In this document: positions 8,430 through 21,356 of the stretch, piece by piece
Layout: each line of letters starts with the position of its first letter
Numbering within the stretch: the stretch's first letter is position 1
Assembly: GCA_007258455.2 (NCBI GenBank)
Contig: VDFB02262723.1
Location: 62,001-126,000, forward strand
Direction of reading: 5' to 3'
DNA length: 64,000 bases
Source: Sequoia sempervirens
Lineage: Eukaryota; Streptophyta; Pinopsida; Cupressales; Cupressaceae
The notes under the pieces: generated by a model
Told to the model about the DNA's origin: nothing
Database searches by the model: none
Seen by the model: only the letters and a program-made list of their open reading frames with translations
Made by a program: the position numbers and the translations under genes

Positions 8430-11047
8430 TCAGAAAACTTCGAAGAATGACGTAAACTCGCCTTGGTTCAGACAAGTCTTGAACAATTTCTATTTTTAGA
8501 ATGCTGATTTTTGTGCTCCAACGGACCAATTTTTGAGAAATTTTTCTGAGATATGGGTTTTGTTCGAATATCATAAGACAACCCGGATCGTCCGTTTTTG
8601 AAAATTTTGAATTTTGCCGGAAAAAGCAGCAAACCCTAATTTCTTCAATTTTTACGAAAAAGGCTGTCATCACGGGTTTTGTTCAGAATATGATTAGAAA
8701 TGGACCCGATGATTAGATTTGCAAAACCCGACGTTTGATCGAAAAAGCAGCCAACCCTAGGTTTTTGAACTTTCTTGAAAAAAGCTGCGATATGGGTCTT
8801 CTTTAGAAGACTGATTGGCAAGGACCCAGATGGTTGAAATTTGAATGCACTGAGGTTTTCACTGACATGCAAAATAAAAGCACTTGCTGCAACTTGATGA
8901 AGTTCTTGAAAAACTCTTCAGAAGATCGAGGCAAAAAGACCCAGATGATTGAAAAAATGAAAGCCTTGGCCTTCTGCTTGAAAAATTTGATCTTCTGGAA
9001 CAAGAAGAATGAAAAAGCAAGGGTTTATGCTTGCTGGTCTGAAAAATCTGATGTAAAACCAGCAATTATGGATTCTTGAATCACAAAAATTCTTCAAACT
9101 TGCTGCTCCAACTTTCTCCTCTGGATGCTACCTGCAAAAATAATGAAAAATACATTGAAAAGAAGTGTTAAATAGACTTAGGGTTTGATTTAGGTTTTGC
9201 TTTCTTTTTTTGCTTTTATTTTCAAAACCCTAAATCTCAGCCCCTTGAACTTGGACGCCATCCTTCTCCTCTTGCAAATTTTGAAATTTTGAAAATTCTT
9301 GAAAATACTCTAAGACACGAAACTTTGGGCGCCTTTCTCCAAGAGGGGCGCTTATTTTCACCAGTGTTGGTCAAAATTTTAACTTTTTCAACTTTTCTCC
9401 ATTTTGACATGCTACTTCACCACTGTTTTCCCGTTGACAGATTGACTCGACAGACGAGCTGAGCGATTCACGGCGGAGTTTGACTGAAACTGAGAAGGAT
9501 GTTCTGGAGGCACCTCCTGCTAAAAACTTGATTTTGACCTTCGAATTCACGGGTGCACATTCCTTCTAGGGGCGCTCAACTTCTTCAGTGTTAGCCATTT
9601 TTCTGATTTCCAAGTTCTTCCTTCTTCCTTTGATTTTTTGGTGAATCCTCGATTCCGGGAGCAACGCTGATCCGACTGATTGTCTGAATATTTCGTTGGA
9701 TAGCCAGACTGATTTTGGTGAGACCTTCTTGGATGCTACTTCTGCAAATTCCATCAGTTGAAGGCCTTAAAGTTTGGGCGCCTTTCCTCAACTGGGGCGC
9801 CCACTTCTACCAGACTTAGAATTTTTTTCAATTTATTCATGTCTTCAACTTCTACGGGCGATCTTGTTGAATTCTGAGCTCCGGGCGTCGGATTGACGAA
9901 TGTTTAGACTCGTTGCGAAGCTAAGAGGATTTCAGGAGGGGTCTTCTGGAAACACTTTTGTCAAAAGGCAGATTTTAGGTCCTCAAAAGCTTGGGTGCCC
10001 TTGGCAAGCTGGGGCGCCTAACTTCACTAGAGTTAGTTTATTTTTTGCATTTTTCACCATTGCTTTCGGATTTCTCTTTTCAACTCTCATTGGACCCTCT
10101 GTTCAGCCCTTTGAATCGGATGACTGCGAGCTCCGTTTGTCGTGCTGGATAGCTCACTGGAAAGCCTGTTGCATCCTGAAGACATCTCATTATAACCTTG
10201 ACTGCAAATTCATCTGTTTGAAACCTTGAAAAGTTGGGCGCCTTTCTTCACCTAGGGCGCCCAGTTTCTCCAGACTTAGAAGAATTTTCAACTTTTAAAT
10301 TCAATCTTCTTTGAGTCTCAGATCTTCGCTCTATACCTTCCACTTTGACTCGAATTTGCCGGAGACTGGATCGTCGAATGCTCTGACGGGGATATCCATC
10401 GCGAAGCTGACTGAAAACTGAGCAACTTCTATTGGAGGTCCAAACCCTAATTCACTCATTTGATGCCCTAAAAAGGTGGGCGCCTTTCTTCAACAGGGGC
10501 GCCCAAACTCAGCAGTGTTAGAAAACTTTCGTGACTTTTCAACTTTCTTCCTCGTTCCTCGTGCATGTTCATCGTTTCACCTTCTGCTGGAAGTTTAAGT
10601 GCTGAAATTGACGCCTGGCAGTCGGATGACCTCCATTGCTCCAGATAGTTTAGCTTCTAGAGAATAGACCCGATGAAAAACTGATTATTTAAAGATTACA
10701 TTTTAGCCAATCAAAATCGGGACCTGCGGGACAACTTTCTATTTTTAGAGGTTTTAGTAAGATCTTTCGAAGAAACCCGAAAAACCTAGAAAACGTTACT
10801 AATTTTAGAAAATTTTAAAAATAGCAGTTTTCCTAAAATTTAGGGATGAAAAATTGATGTCTGGGTTTTGTAGGTTAAGCTGCTCTTAGCAGACCCAGAT
10901 CGTCAGAAATTGAAAATTTTGTGTTTTAACCCCTCATGCAAGACATGCACACCCAAATTTGACCTTTTTTGACTGATTTGACAAGACTTTACTCATTTCT
11001 TCAAAATGTCTAAGTGTAACAAAAAATTTTAATTTTGGGGTACAACA
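8430..11047 (-). repeat. 5' non-coding part of G with about 235-bp tandem units
   Basis: Between about 10510 and 9340 on the minus strand, paired GGGCGCC motifs recur about every 220-240 bp (near 10480, 10240, 10010, 9790, 9565 and 9340). Each pair sits in a diverged unit containing a CTAAGTCTGG-like segment. A conserved TTTTTGCAG precedes the leader at about 9135. The same organisation is seen in H. Confidence 0.7.
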
Positions 11048-11136
11048 GAGTTCGAGTTGCAGATGGCTATACCCTCACTTGCACTAGATAGATTTGTAAT
11101 CTCACCCTTATGCTGAATGATTATGAGTTGCAGATT
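11048..11136 (+). pseudogene. Element M, retropepsin segment between insertions G and H
   Basis: An 89-bp remnant of the pol region of M, including the gagtt and agatt TSD copies. It translates as VRVADGYTLTCTR, a stop, then LTLMLNDYELQI, the typical region between the active site and flap-distal strands of gypsy proteases. The frame continues exactly at 15377 across H. The stop in this short piece shows M is dead. Confidence 0.75.
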
Positions 11137-11739
11137 TGTTGTACCCCAAAATTAAAATTTTTGTTACACTTAGACATTTTGAAGAAATGAGTAAAAGTCT
11201 TGTTAAATCAGTCAAAAAGGTCAAAATTTGGGTGTGCATGTCTTGCATGAGGGGTTAAAGTGCAAAATTTTCAAAATATGACGATCTGGGTTTGCTCAAA
11301 GCAGCTTAACGTACAAAACCCAGATCTCAGCTTTTCATCCGTAAATTTTAGGAAAACTGCTATTTTTAGAAATTTCCTAAAAATAGTAACTTTTCTGGGT
11401 TTTTTTGGGTTTCTTTCGAAACGGATACTGGCAAAATTTTCTAAAAGTAGAAAATTTCTAAAAATAGAAAGTTTATCCGCCAGGGTCTAAACTGATTTTG
11501 ATTGGTTCAAAATACGTCTATATTAGGTTGGTGCAGTCAGAATCTTAAAATAATCAGTTTTTCCCTAGTGGGTCTATTCTGCTTTTTCAGAAGTATATGA
11601 GAAACTTCGAGGTCATCAATGGAGGTCAGTCTGCTGCCAGGTGTCTGATTCAATGATCAAGCATCGAACAAAAGATGAAATGATGAACATGCATGTTGAA
11701 TGAAGAAGGAAGGTGAAATTTACCAAATTTTGACTAAGT

Positions 11740-13155
11740 CTGCTTGACTTGGGCGCCCTAGGTGAAGAAGGGCGCCCATCTTTTTAGGGCATCAGATGCA
11801 AGAAATAGGGTTTGAGCTCTTAGACAAATTTGTTCAGAATCCTCCCAGCTTCGCAGCAAGTCCGGTAGTGCAGTCAACAGATCATCCAGTCACCCAGAAT
11901 TCGAGATCAAACACGAGGTATTCAAACTGAAGCCAGAGTGGAAAGAAGTGAAATTTATCAAAAATTGGTTAAGTCTGGATAAAGTGGGCGCCCCTGGTGA
12001 AGAAGGGTGCCCAACTTTTTGAAGGGGCTAATTCAGCAATTAGGGTTCAAAAATATGCTCAATCTCTTCAGTGTTCAGCCAGCTTCGATATGCCTGCCTT
12101 TGTCAAATTATCCGACTGTCCAATCTCTAGAAAGTTCAAATCGAAGACGAACATACAAAATGAAGGTTTCAAGCTTGGTGAGAAAGTCAAATGAAAAATG
12201 ACTAAGTGTTGGAAGTTTGAGTGCCCCAGGTGAAGAAGGGCGCCCAAGTTTTCAGAGGTTCAAACAGATGAATCCAAGGAAATGTGTCTAACGTAATCTC
12301 TTCGCAGTTGGTCCAGCTTTCCAACGAGATACTCAGCATGACAATCAGATGTCGCAGTCACCAGATACAAAGCGCCGAACAGGGAGTCTGACAAAGGTTG
12401 AATTTCAAAGTTCAAAAGCGAACACAAAAAGGTGGAAAATAAGCTAAGTCTGGTCAACATGGGCGCCCCCAGCTAAGAAGGGCGCCCAAGCTTTTGAAGG
12501 CCCAAATCTAACTTTTTGGTGAAGAGATCCCCAGAGGACCCCTCTCAGAATCTCCTCAGCTTCGCGACAAGCCCAGCCGTCAGTCAATCCGAGCTCCGGA
12601 TCACCAGATCAAGCGAGATCATCTGTAGAAGTGAAAGGATGAAGAAATCAAAAAATGGCTAAGTCTGCTTAAGATGGGCACCCCTAGAGAGAAAGGGCGC
12701 CCAAGATTTTGAGCCCTGAGATATTAGAATTTTTAGATACAGCTTCTAAGATCACTTCGTCAGTTTCAGTCGAGCTATCCAATGGAATTGACGGTCAGTC
12801 GATCGGATCAGCATAGCTCCTAGAATCAGGATTTCATCAGAAGATTAAAGGGAAAAGGAAGAACTTGAAAATCATAAAAATGGCTAACACTGTGAAAGTT
12901 CGGAGCCCCTGGAGGAAATGGGCTCCCATGAATTTGAAGGTCGAAACGAAGTTTTTAGCCAGAAGTGTCTCCAAGGTGATTTTCACAGAATCAGTCGAGC
13001 TTCGCGATGAATTATTCAGCTCCTCCATCGGATCATCCGAACATCCAGAGATCAAGGTCAATCTAGGGGTCAAAATGGAAGAAAAGTTAAAAAAAACTCA
13101 GAAAAGTGGTTAAGTCTGAATGAAGTAGGTGCCTCTAGTCAAGAAAGGCGCCCAA
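11740..13155 (+). repeat. Seven diverged ~230-bp tandem units in H
   Basis: Pairs of GGGCGCC-like motifs about 17-20 bp apart, of the form GGGCGCCCCNGGTGAAGAAG then GGGCGCCCA, recur near 11752, 11989, 12222, 12463, 12677, 12902 and 13127. Each is preceded by a CTAAGTCTG-like phrase and embedded in diverged unit sequence. Confidence 0.8.
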
Positions 13156-14046
13156 CTTACAATGCCTTAGTGAAATTTTCAAAGTTTTCAAAAGATTCAA
13201 AATTGCAAGTTGAAGTGAATGTCCAAGTTCATTGCATGAGAAGGTTTTAGGGTTTGCATGGATTAAAACAAAAGAAAGCAAAAACTATTTCTAGCCCTAA
13301 ATCTATTTAAGACATCTCTTCCATTCAGTTTTCATCATTTTTGCAGGTAGCATTCAAAGAAGAAAAGTGGAGCAGCAACTTTGAGGTTTTATTTCAAGAT
13401 TCAAGAGCCCAAGGTTGCTGATTTTCATAAATAATTTTCAGACCAGCAACATAAGATCTTGCTTTTTCATCCAGAAGATCAAATTTTTGAAGGAGAAGAT
13501 GAAAGATTTCAATTTTCAGCCTTCTGGGTCTGCTCAAACTCGTTCTTCTGAAGAATCTTTCAAGAACTTCATCAAGTTGCAGCAAGTGCTTTTATTTTGC
13601 ATGTCAGTAAAAACCTCAGTGCATTCAAATTTCAAGCATCTGGGTCCTTTCCAAACAGTCTTTTGAAGAAAACCCATATCACAGCTTTTTCAAGAAAATT
13701 TCAAATTCTAGGGTTGGCTGCTTTTTCAATCAGCGATCAGTGTTTTTCATATCTGATCAACTGGGTTCATTCCAAATTGTATTCTGAACAAAACCCAAGT
13801 GCCAGCTTTTTCGGTGAAAAAATTGAAGAAATTAGGGTTTGCTGCTTTTTCAGTCAAAATTCAAGATTTTAAAAAACAGACGATCTGGGTTGTCTTGCAA
13901 CGAAATTCTAAAGAAAACCCATATCTCAGATAAATTCCCAAAAATTTGTCCGTTTGAAGATGAAAAACCAACATTCTAAAAATAGAAAGTTGCTCAAAAC
14001 TTGTCTGATCATAGGCGAGTTTACAGTCATTCTTCAAGGTTTTCAA

Positions 14047-14435
14047 TATGGAGTACACTCCCCTCGAATTTAAGACCAAATCAACACTATGTCAAAACTT
14101 CATCATCTCTGTTGAAGAACACGAGGAGGTGTGATATGAGAAAAAGGAAAGGTATCAGAAAAGAGTTGTGCAATACTCTTCTGTTGGAAATCAAGAGAAG
14201 TGTCAGAAGTATAAAGTTGCAGAGTCGCCAAGTTATCAATTAGTGAGTCATCTTTTCGGGCAACGATGTTTTTCAAGAACATAACTCATAAAGCAGCCAA
14301 AGAAGTGAAGGATTCTCTAAGTTTGATCACAGAAGACGAGGAGATCTTGGAGAATCAAAATATTGCCTTAGACAGTATCAATGCACCTGACCGAGACCCA
14401 GTTTCCTGCTTTTTAGCGGACACGATTGAGTTTTA
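14047..14435 (+). pseudogene. Internally deleted ORF of H
   Basis: The piece opens with MEYTPLEFKTKS, matching the start of the G ORF (MEYTPNVFKSES), then runs into a stop at about 14133. It ends near LDSINAPDRDPVSCFLADT and a stop at 14435, which I take as the C-terminus of the same ORF because J has a similar LDSVKVP tail. Nearly the whole middle is missing. It makes no full protein. Confidence 0.55.
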
Positions 14436-14685
14436 AAGCGGCTTTCATCTAGAAGCTTTCTTTCCGCTTTCTTTCTATTCTTGGAACGATTCTTATCCAT
14501 TCTTTGAAGAAGAGAAAGAAGATAAAATGTAATAGTTGGCGTTTCCCGCTTTTTCTGCTTTCTAGGGTTTTAGATGTTAGCTTCTTTCTAGATTTAGTAA
14601 TAAAGCTTGCTTGCTGAGCAAGCCCTAGATTGTGAAAGCAAAGAGATTTTAGGGTTCCCTACTCCTCTGCTTCTCTATAAATAAG

Positions 14686-14693
14686 AGCCTTTG
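14686..14693 (+). promoter_or_regulatory. TATA box of H
   Basis: TATAAATA followed by AGAGCCTTTGCTCATTT, in which GAGC and GCTC can pair. The same arrangement occurs in I (minus, 18842-18849) and J (41411-41418). The position about 690 bp before the 3' end suits a U3/R border. Confidence 0.7.
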
Positions 14694-15376
14694 CTCATTT
14701 AGTTTCTTTAACCATGCTAGTGATAACAAAATGCTGAGCCTATTTTGCCTTCTATATGTTATTCAAGTGTCGTTCAATTGTGTTGTGATAGCAAATTGTT
14801 GAGCCTCTTTAGCCAACAAGGAGTTAGTGTGATTGTTGTTTCTATTGTGTAAGAATAAGATTGCAAACCTCTTTAGTTGCAATTTCTTATTCCAGGCATG
14901 TTAGAAGTGAGTTTCGTTCCAAAAGTTCGAGTAATAAAATCATGAGCCTCCTTTGCCCTGATATAAAATCTCAGACTTCCGTTATTTGTGTTTTACTTTA
15001 TGATCTTGATTCCAACTTACAGTGAAGTGTGTAGGTGTTTGTTGAGAGAGAGATTATTGAAGTATTTTGTCGGAAAATCTACCTTGTTCATTTCTAGTTT
15101 CTCTTGCTCTGCTTATTACTTGAGAAGTTAGAAACGTCTTTAGTCTAAGTTAGTCGTAGTTGAAGTTCTTAAATCGGAAAATCTCAGCTACGGTGTTTGT
15201 GTTTTATAAACCTTTTGCTCTAGCTGATCAAAAAGATAGGCTACTTAGTTTTAGTTTACTTTCTTGAATACCATCAGCAAGAGGGAGCTTCCCCTCCTAA
15301 TTTGAAGAGCAGTTTATCTGTGCATAGCTGTCCGTTTCAAATACGCATTCCAGAGGTGCGAATTTAAATGCCAACA

Positions 15377-16224
15377 AGATTGACTTTTATGTGGTCAACA
15401 TGGGTGGGATAGATATAGTGTTGGGTATGAGATGGCTCTAGGATATTGGTGTGTTCACCCTGAACTTGCCTAAAATGGAGATGAGATTTGAGTTACAGGG
15501 CAAGAGGTATGTGTTGAGGGGGATTACAGATGGGAGCTTGTGCTCTATCTCTCTAGTTGGTGAGAAGAGTGAGAGGATAGGGGTGGAGATAGCCCAGGAG
15601 GAGGAGTCTGTACAGAAGATTGGGCACGATTGTATTCAGTACTCTAGGGGTTCAAAGGTAGTTGATTGGGATCAACTTGGAGGTATGGTTCAGTTTGTGA
15701 CCAACCTTTTGTTTGAGGCAGATGGCACATTGTCATATGACAATCCACTCTTTGAGATAGATGCCAATCACTCTCTTGACCCTAGGCCTGAGATGTGCAT
15801 TGATTGTAGTGTTTGGGATCCTTCTAGTGCATCGGGATTTCAGACAGGGCTCGGAGAGGAGTTTTCTGAGGTGTACATAGTGAGGAGTGTGTATAGTTTT
15901 GCATTTGATCCTCATGTACATGATCTATTTGAAATGCATAGTTTAGTGGCGCTTGTCCTAGACAGTGTGTATGACAACTTGCCTCGCATAGAGATAGGAA
16001 GCAAATGTTGTTTGTCTTTTGAATTGCTTCCTTTTGAGGCTCATCCTCCTGGGACACCTGATGGCGAGATTGATTTGATTCGGCTGGTTCAGACAGTTGT
16101 TCTTGTGTTGGTGTTACACGAGCTAATTGGTGATATCAGGGACATTACACAGATCTTCCCTTGGGATCCTAGTGGGGGAAAGTTTTCTTTGCAGCTGAGA
16201 TTGCTTGGGGACAAGCAATTTTAG
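15377..16224 (+). pseudogene. Element M, C-terminal part of gag-protease-like polyprotein
   Basis: It continues from 11136. IDFYVVNMGGIDIVLGMRWL is the C-terminal half of a gypsy retropepsin; a TAG follows at once (about 15438), then the frame runs open to 16224. After the protease (GKRYVLRG) come about 230 residues of unrecognised, acidic and hydrophobic sequence instead of reverse transcriptase. The stop is directly followed by a polypurine tract and LTR. M therefore seems to have been a gag-protease-only element, or one whose polymerase was deleted. The last 30 residues could be the degenerate end of an integrase; this is uncertain. Confidence 0.75.
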
Positions 16225-16235
16225 GGAGGGCGGAT
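16223..16235 (+). other. Polypurine tract of M
   Basis: AGGGAGGGCGGA lies immediately upstream of the LTR start TGTAATGTCCCC and overlaps the end of the coding frame. Confidence 0.8.
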
Positions 16236-18210
16236 TGTAATGTCCCCATTTTAGCCTGTTGTTGTAGTTGGATGGTTTAGCTTATTCCTGGCCCTCGTAA
16301 GCTAACACAGATGGTTAGAGGGTCCTTCTTGGCAGAGATCAATGTGTTTTCTCCTTTAGAGCTCAATGTGGGTTTAGGTTTGGCCTTCATTAGATTCAGT
16401 TCTTCATACTTACTATTTATAGTAAGTCACCATTTGAAGAAAGTTAGGGTTACTATATTTAGTAAGGCACCTGAAGAGGTCTTAGATGTAGTGTTGACCT
16501 CTTAATCAGTTGGATGGGCGAAATATTAAATGTTTAATGAATAATTATCATTAAAGGTACTTTAATGATAATTAAATAATATAAAGTTAAATTATAAAGT
16601 CAAAAAGTGTACTTTTTTTCTGATGAGGCCTTGACCCTCAATTGAAATCACTTAAAGTACATTTTTATATTATTATTTTGGGCACCCAAATTTGGAGAGA
16701 TATTATAAAGTGTTTATTAAAAACCTAAAAGTGGATTTCAAAAGTAATTAAAAAGCAATTAAGAGGTCGATCTCTTGAGGAGATTATAAAAAGGCATCAA
16801 GAAGAATTTATTTCATTATGTTTTGAAGGTTATAAACTTGTGTCTTTGGAGTTCGTGCTTGGAGACGAAGCTAGCTAGGGTTTCTGCCATTTTCAGCATT
16901 GGAGTACGAAAACTCTTCAGTGTTTATGCAATTTTGAGGCTGTGAAACTATGAGCTGAATTATTGCTTGATTGTGGGCTTCAACCAGGAGTCCAATCTGT
17001 GCATTAAAGAGAAGTTTTATCAACGGTTTGAGCAGATTGCTTTGAGAAAGGATAATCATCGTTGAAGTTGCTCCTATTAAATGTTGCACACTTTTGAAAG
17101 GGCTGTACAAACCTGTTTGCTGCCAGCCGCACCATTCTTGCCCTAGGCGTGTGAAGCTGAAGTCAAATCGCCCTGAGCTTTGTGCAAATTTTGTCTTCTT
17201 TGAGGGCATCTATATTGTAAAAGGTATTTGCTATAGATTTCAAGGTGGAGAACACAAAATAATTGCAGCAGAACAATGCATACTAGGTTCTTCTAATTTG
17301 CTGTTATAAGTTGAAGTATCCCTACTAAATCTAACCCAAAAACTCATTTTTCAGAGTGTTGACATTTCGTCAAATAGTTGTTGTGCAAACTCATGAATTC
17401 TGATTTTCTGATTGCTATTCTGATTTTCTGAGTTTTGTTTGATTGCTGTTGACGTTTGGTTGAGTGTTTTCAATGCCAATAACATAAAGGAAATGCATAG
17501 AATTGATATATAAATGATTACACAACATAAATTGATAAACCCACTTCCACTTATGCCATTAAATTAAAGATATAAGGTCTGATTAAAATGACAGTTATGT
17601 CTGATATGAAAATTATTAGACTGTAACAGCTCTATTAAATCCAATACAAATGAAAGATTTGAATACTTAATATGCCAATAACACACCCATTCTATGCCAA
17701 CATGAAAATACAATGTACGAAGGCTGATATAAGCATGATAACAATGGTAGAAGACTAAAATAGAATTTGAAATATACAACTACAGGTCTGATCTTTGTTA
17801 TGGAAGTGCTGATATGAAATTGGTTGCCAAAGTAGTACAACCAACAAGTAGAATGCAAATATGTGATAGTATTGGCCTGGTTGAGACTCGATCTACCAAT
17901 GGATGCATCTGATTTGAAGAAATATGCTGATATAATGCTGCTGCAAACTCAAATCTGCAAAATATATACCTGAAACTCATCCAATAAATCCCAAATGAAG
18001 ACCCAATGTAGGCCCTCCCCAAAGATGAACTGGGTTCTCGTCCAATTCATGATAGCCTTTCAGAGTTTTCTTTCCCAGAAGGCTGAAGCAATGCTGAAAC
18101 CTTTCTCTAGAGCTCAAACCTGCAAAGTGTTCTGTAAAAATGAGAGTAGAATGCGCAAAAATAAGCCCACATATTGCTTTATAACCTCCCATGAGCTTTT
18201 TTAATAAAAG

Positions 18211-21200
18211 TGTTGGCATTTTAATTCGCACCTCTGGAATGCAGATTAGAAACAAACATCTATACACAAATAAACTGCTCTTCAAATTAGGAGGGGAAGC
18301 TCCCTCTTTGCTGATGTTGCTTAAGAAAGTAAATTAAAACTAATTTGCCTATCTTTTTGTTCAGCTAAGAGCACAAGGTTATAAAACTCAAGCCCGTAGC
18401 TGAGATTTTATGTTTTGGAAATTCAACTATCACTAGCCTACTCTAATGACGTTTCTAATTTCTCAAGTAAATGCAGAGCAAGAGAATTAGAAATGGACAA
18501 AGTTTGATTCTCTGACAAAATACTTAAATAAACTCTTCCTCCAACATACATCTACTTACTGTCAATGCAAGTTGAAAATAGAGATCATATAAGCATAACA
18601 CAATAAATGGAAATTTGAGACATTATATCAGGGCAAAATAGGCACAAGACTTTATTTCTCAAATCTCAGGAACAAATATTACACAGGATACATGCACTGA
18701 ACAAGAACTTGCAGCTAAAAGAGACTTGCAAACTTGTTCTTACACAAAGTGAACAACAACTAAACGACAACTTGCAGGCGAAAGAGGCTCAACAATTTGT
18801 TATCACAAGTACGGTTAAGAAAAACAATGAGCAAATGCTCTTATTTATAGACAAGCAAGAGGTAGGGAACCCTACAATCCCCTTGCTTTTACAACTCAGC
18901 TTGCCAACATGCAAGCGCTTTATTTCTAAAACTAAAGAAGATAAGCATCTATCCATCCTATGAAGCATAAAAAACAGGGGAAGCCAACTATTACAACTTG
19001 TTTTCTTTCTCTTCTTCAAAGAATACATAAGAATTGAGACAAGAATAAAAAGAAAGCTGGAAGAAAGCTTCTAGATGACTGCTGCTTTAAATCTTGTCCA
19101 CATTCGGCAGAGTGTTGCTAAAAATAGAGTGTTGATCTGCCTTGAAAAAACAGTTTCTCCAAATAAGCTGGGGCCTAGGTTTTGTAGAAAATCACATTGC
19201 GGAGAAACCCAAATGCTCAGAAATTGAAAAAGCTAAATCCATCTTGAAAAAGCGGCCAAAAAGCAGTTTCTAGAATAGGGAAAAAATTTCTCTATGTTGA
19301 AGAGGATGAAAAAGCGAAGATACCCATGTGATCAGAAATGGAAAATGCTGAGTGACTGTTTTGAAAAAGCAATGCCCTAGAAGTTTGGAGCACGAAAAAG
19401 CGTTCCTCTTTGCTCACTGATCTCGAAACTACGAAGAACACTGAAAAAGCATGTCGTTTGGGTCTTCAAATCTTCGTTGAAAGTAAAGAGAAAATCTTCT
19501 TGCTCTGGACGCCAACCTGCAAAAAGTGAATAATGGAAGGCAAGGACGTCTTAAATAAGTTGAGGTTTGAGAAAATTTGCTTTCTTTTTGCTTTAAAACT
19601 TCTTGAAGCCAATCTCAAGCAGGTTCATCGAACGTAGACGTTGTTCGGATGCTAAGTGATGAAAACCTTGAAAAGTTTTCGAAGGCATTGAGCCTTGGGC
19701 GCCAATCTTCTCCTGGGGCACTTTTCCTCTCTAGACTTATCCAATTTTCTTGAAATTTTATCTTTTTGCTTGATTTTGACCTCCGTTTGACTTTGATTTC
19801 TGGATGCTCGGAGGATCCTGTGAACCGACAGAGTGATCCATCGCGGAGCCTGACTGATTTTGCGAAGATTATCCTGGAGGCAACTTTGGGAAAAAACGTT
19901 ATTTGACCCTTCAAAAAGTTGGACGCCCCTGGCTGCCTGGGGCGCCCATGATCACCAGTGTTAGTCATTTTTATGCTTTTGAAGTTTTAACCCTGGCTTT
20001 TGATGATTTCACAATTCCAGGAGCTAGATTGACCCGATTGACTAGCTATCAGATTCGTTGGATAGCTTGACTAGTTTTGAAGAGGGTCTTCTGGATGCTG
20101 TATCTTCAGAAAAGCTGATTTGAGGCCTCAAATCCTTGGACGCTCCTAGCTACCTGGGGTGCCTAAGCTTTCCAAAGTTAGAATATTTTCTCAACTTGTC
20201 ACTCTCTTCTATTCTTTTGATGAGTTTATGATTCTGGGAGTTCGGGAGGTCCGATGATTTGGCTGACGACTCCGTTATGTAGCTTATCTGAATCTGAGGA
20301 GGGTCTCTTTGGAGTGATGTCTTCTGAAACCTATATCCTGGGGGTCAAAAGCTTGGGCGCCCCTGGCTAGTTGGGGCGCCCAACTCCTCCAGAGTTAGTT
20401 TATATTCTGTAATTTTCACCCTTGCTTTTGACTTTTGACATTTTGCTCATGTTTCTCCCTTTGTTCCGCCTTTGATATTGGATGACTGCCAACTTCGACC
20501 AATGTGCTGACGATTGCGTTGGAGAGCTGATTCAAAATTGAAAAAGTTGTGCTGGAGGCTTCGTTTGCAAATTCATCCATTTAGGCCCTCAAAAGCTTGG
20601 GCGCCTATCTCCTTCTGGGGCACCCATGGCTGGTAGAGTTAGTTTTTATTTTGCAAATTTCGACTTCCTCCTTTGTTGACGTGCTTGCCTTTGCCTTGTT
20701 CGTTGGAGATGAAATTTTTTCTAAGGCATGAGTGTTTGGGCGCCTAGACTGAGCTTGGGCACCTAAAGTCTCCAGTGTTAGCCAAAAGTTTGCATTTTTC
20801 AACTTTCATAGCTTCCTTTCTCCATTATTCGATCTGCGTGCACGTCCATCGTTTCTCATCTTCTATTCAGTGTTTGGATGTTTGAATTTGACACTTGGCA
20901 GCTGACTGACCTCCATTAATGACTTCGAAGCTCTCGAAATGCTTTCTGAAATTAAAAAAACAGAATAGACCCACTAGGGCAAAACTGATTGTTCAGTGAT
21001 TTTGACTGCACCAGCCTAATGAGGAAGTATTTTTGACCAATCAAAATTAGTTTGAACCCTAATAGCCAAACTGTCTATTTTTAGAAAATTTTGCCAGCAT
21101 CCGTTTCAAAAGAAACCCAGAAAAACCCAAAATAGCAATTTTCCTAATAAGTAGGGCCGAAAAACTGAGATCTGGGTTTTGTAAATTTGATTGCTTTGAG

Positions 21201-21356
21201 CAGACCCAGATCATCAGATTTTGAAAGTTTGAAGTTTTTGCCCCTCATGCAAGACATGCAAACCCCAATTTTGACCCTTTTTGACAGTTTTGACAAGACT
21301 TTTACTCATTTCTTAAAAATGCATGTGTAGCAAAAATTTTAATTTGGGGTACAACA
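18211..21356 (-). mobile_element. Element I: family 2 LTR-like unit, 3,146 bp, TSD aaaag
   Basis: On the minus strand it starts TGTTGTACCCC at 21356 and ends ATGCCAACA at 18211. The duplication aaaag is at 18206-18210 and 21357-21361. GGGCGCC tandem units lie at about 20750-19700, a TTTTTGCAG at about 19515, and a TATA box at 18849-18842. I find no clear ORF remnant between about 19490 and 18860, so this is the most deleted copy of the family. Confidence 0.88.
18842..18849 (-). promoter_or_regulatory. TATA box of I
   Basis: Minus-strand TATAAATA followed by AGAGCATTTGCTCATT, as in H and J, about 640 bp before the 3' end. Confidence 0.65.

Larger units (their letters stand above)
1..11047 (-). 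mobile_element. Element G: giant LTR-like unit with ORF, family 2, enters from left edge
   Basis: Reading on the minus strand, the unit starts at 11047 with TGTTGTACCCC. It runs through a tandem-repeat region (about 10510-9340), a leader and a degenerate long ORF (8428-7345, continuing 1086-1), then leaves the window. Its right flank is gagtt (11048-11052), the expected half of a 5-bp TSD; the other half lies outside. The ORF is interrupted by the gag-protease element (1092-7339). The start matches H, I and J, which are complete with TSDs, so G is placed in the same family. It lies in the protease region of element M. Without its left end I cannot say whether it is a solo LTR or part of a full element. 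Confidence 0.8.
11137..15376 (+). mobile_element. Element H: family 2 LTR-like unit, 4,240 bp, TSD agatt
   Basis: It starts TGTTGTACCCC at 11137 and ends ATGCCAACA at 15376. The TSD agatt is at 11132-11136 and 15377-15381. Contents in order: tandem GGGCGCC units (11740-13150), leader with TTTTTGCAG at about 13340, internally deleted ORF (about 14047-14435), TATA box (14686), about 690 bp to the end. There is no second LTR, primer-binding site or polymerase, so I read it as a solo LTR with a very long U3. The final 100 bp (GAGGGAGCTTCCCCTCC, then CCAGAGGTG) is shared with I and J. Confidence 0.88.

Noticed and set aside
9340..10510. Regularly spaced GGGCGCC motifs as a CRISPR-like array
   Set aside because: Units are long and diverged, in a plant transposon; there is no direct-repeat/spacer structure.
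18709..19028. Small ORFs on both strands around 18.7-19.0 kb
   Set aside because: They lie over the TATA/R region of element I and have no match to the family ORF.
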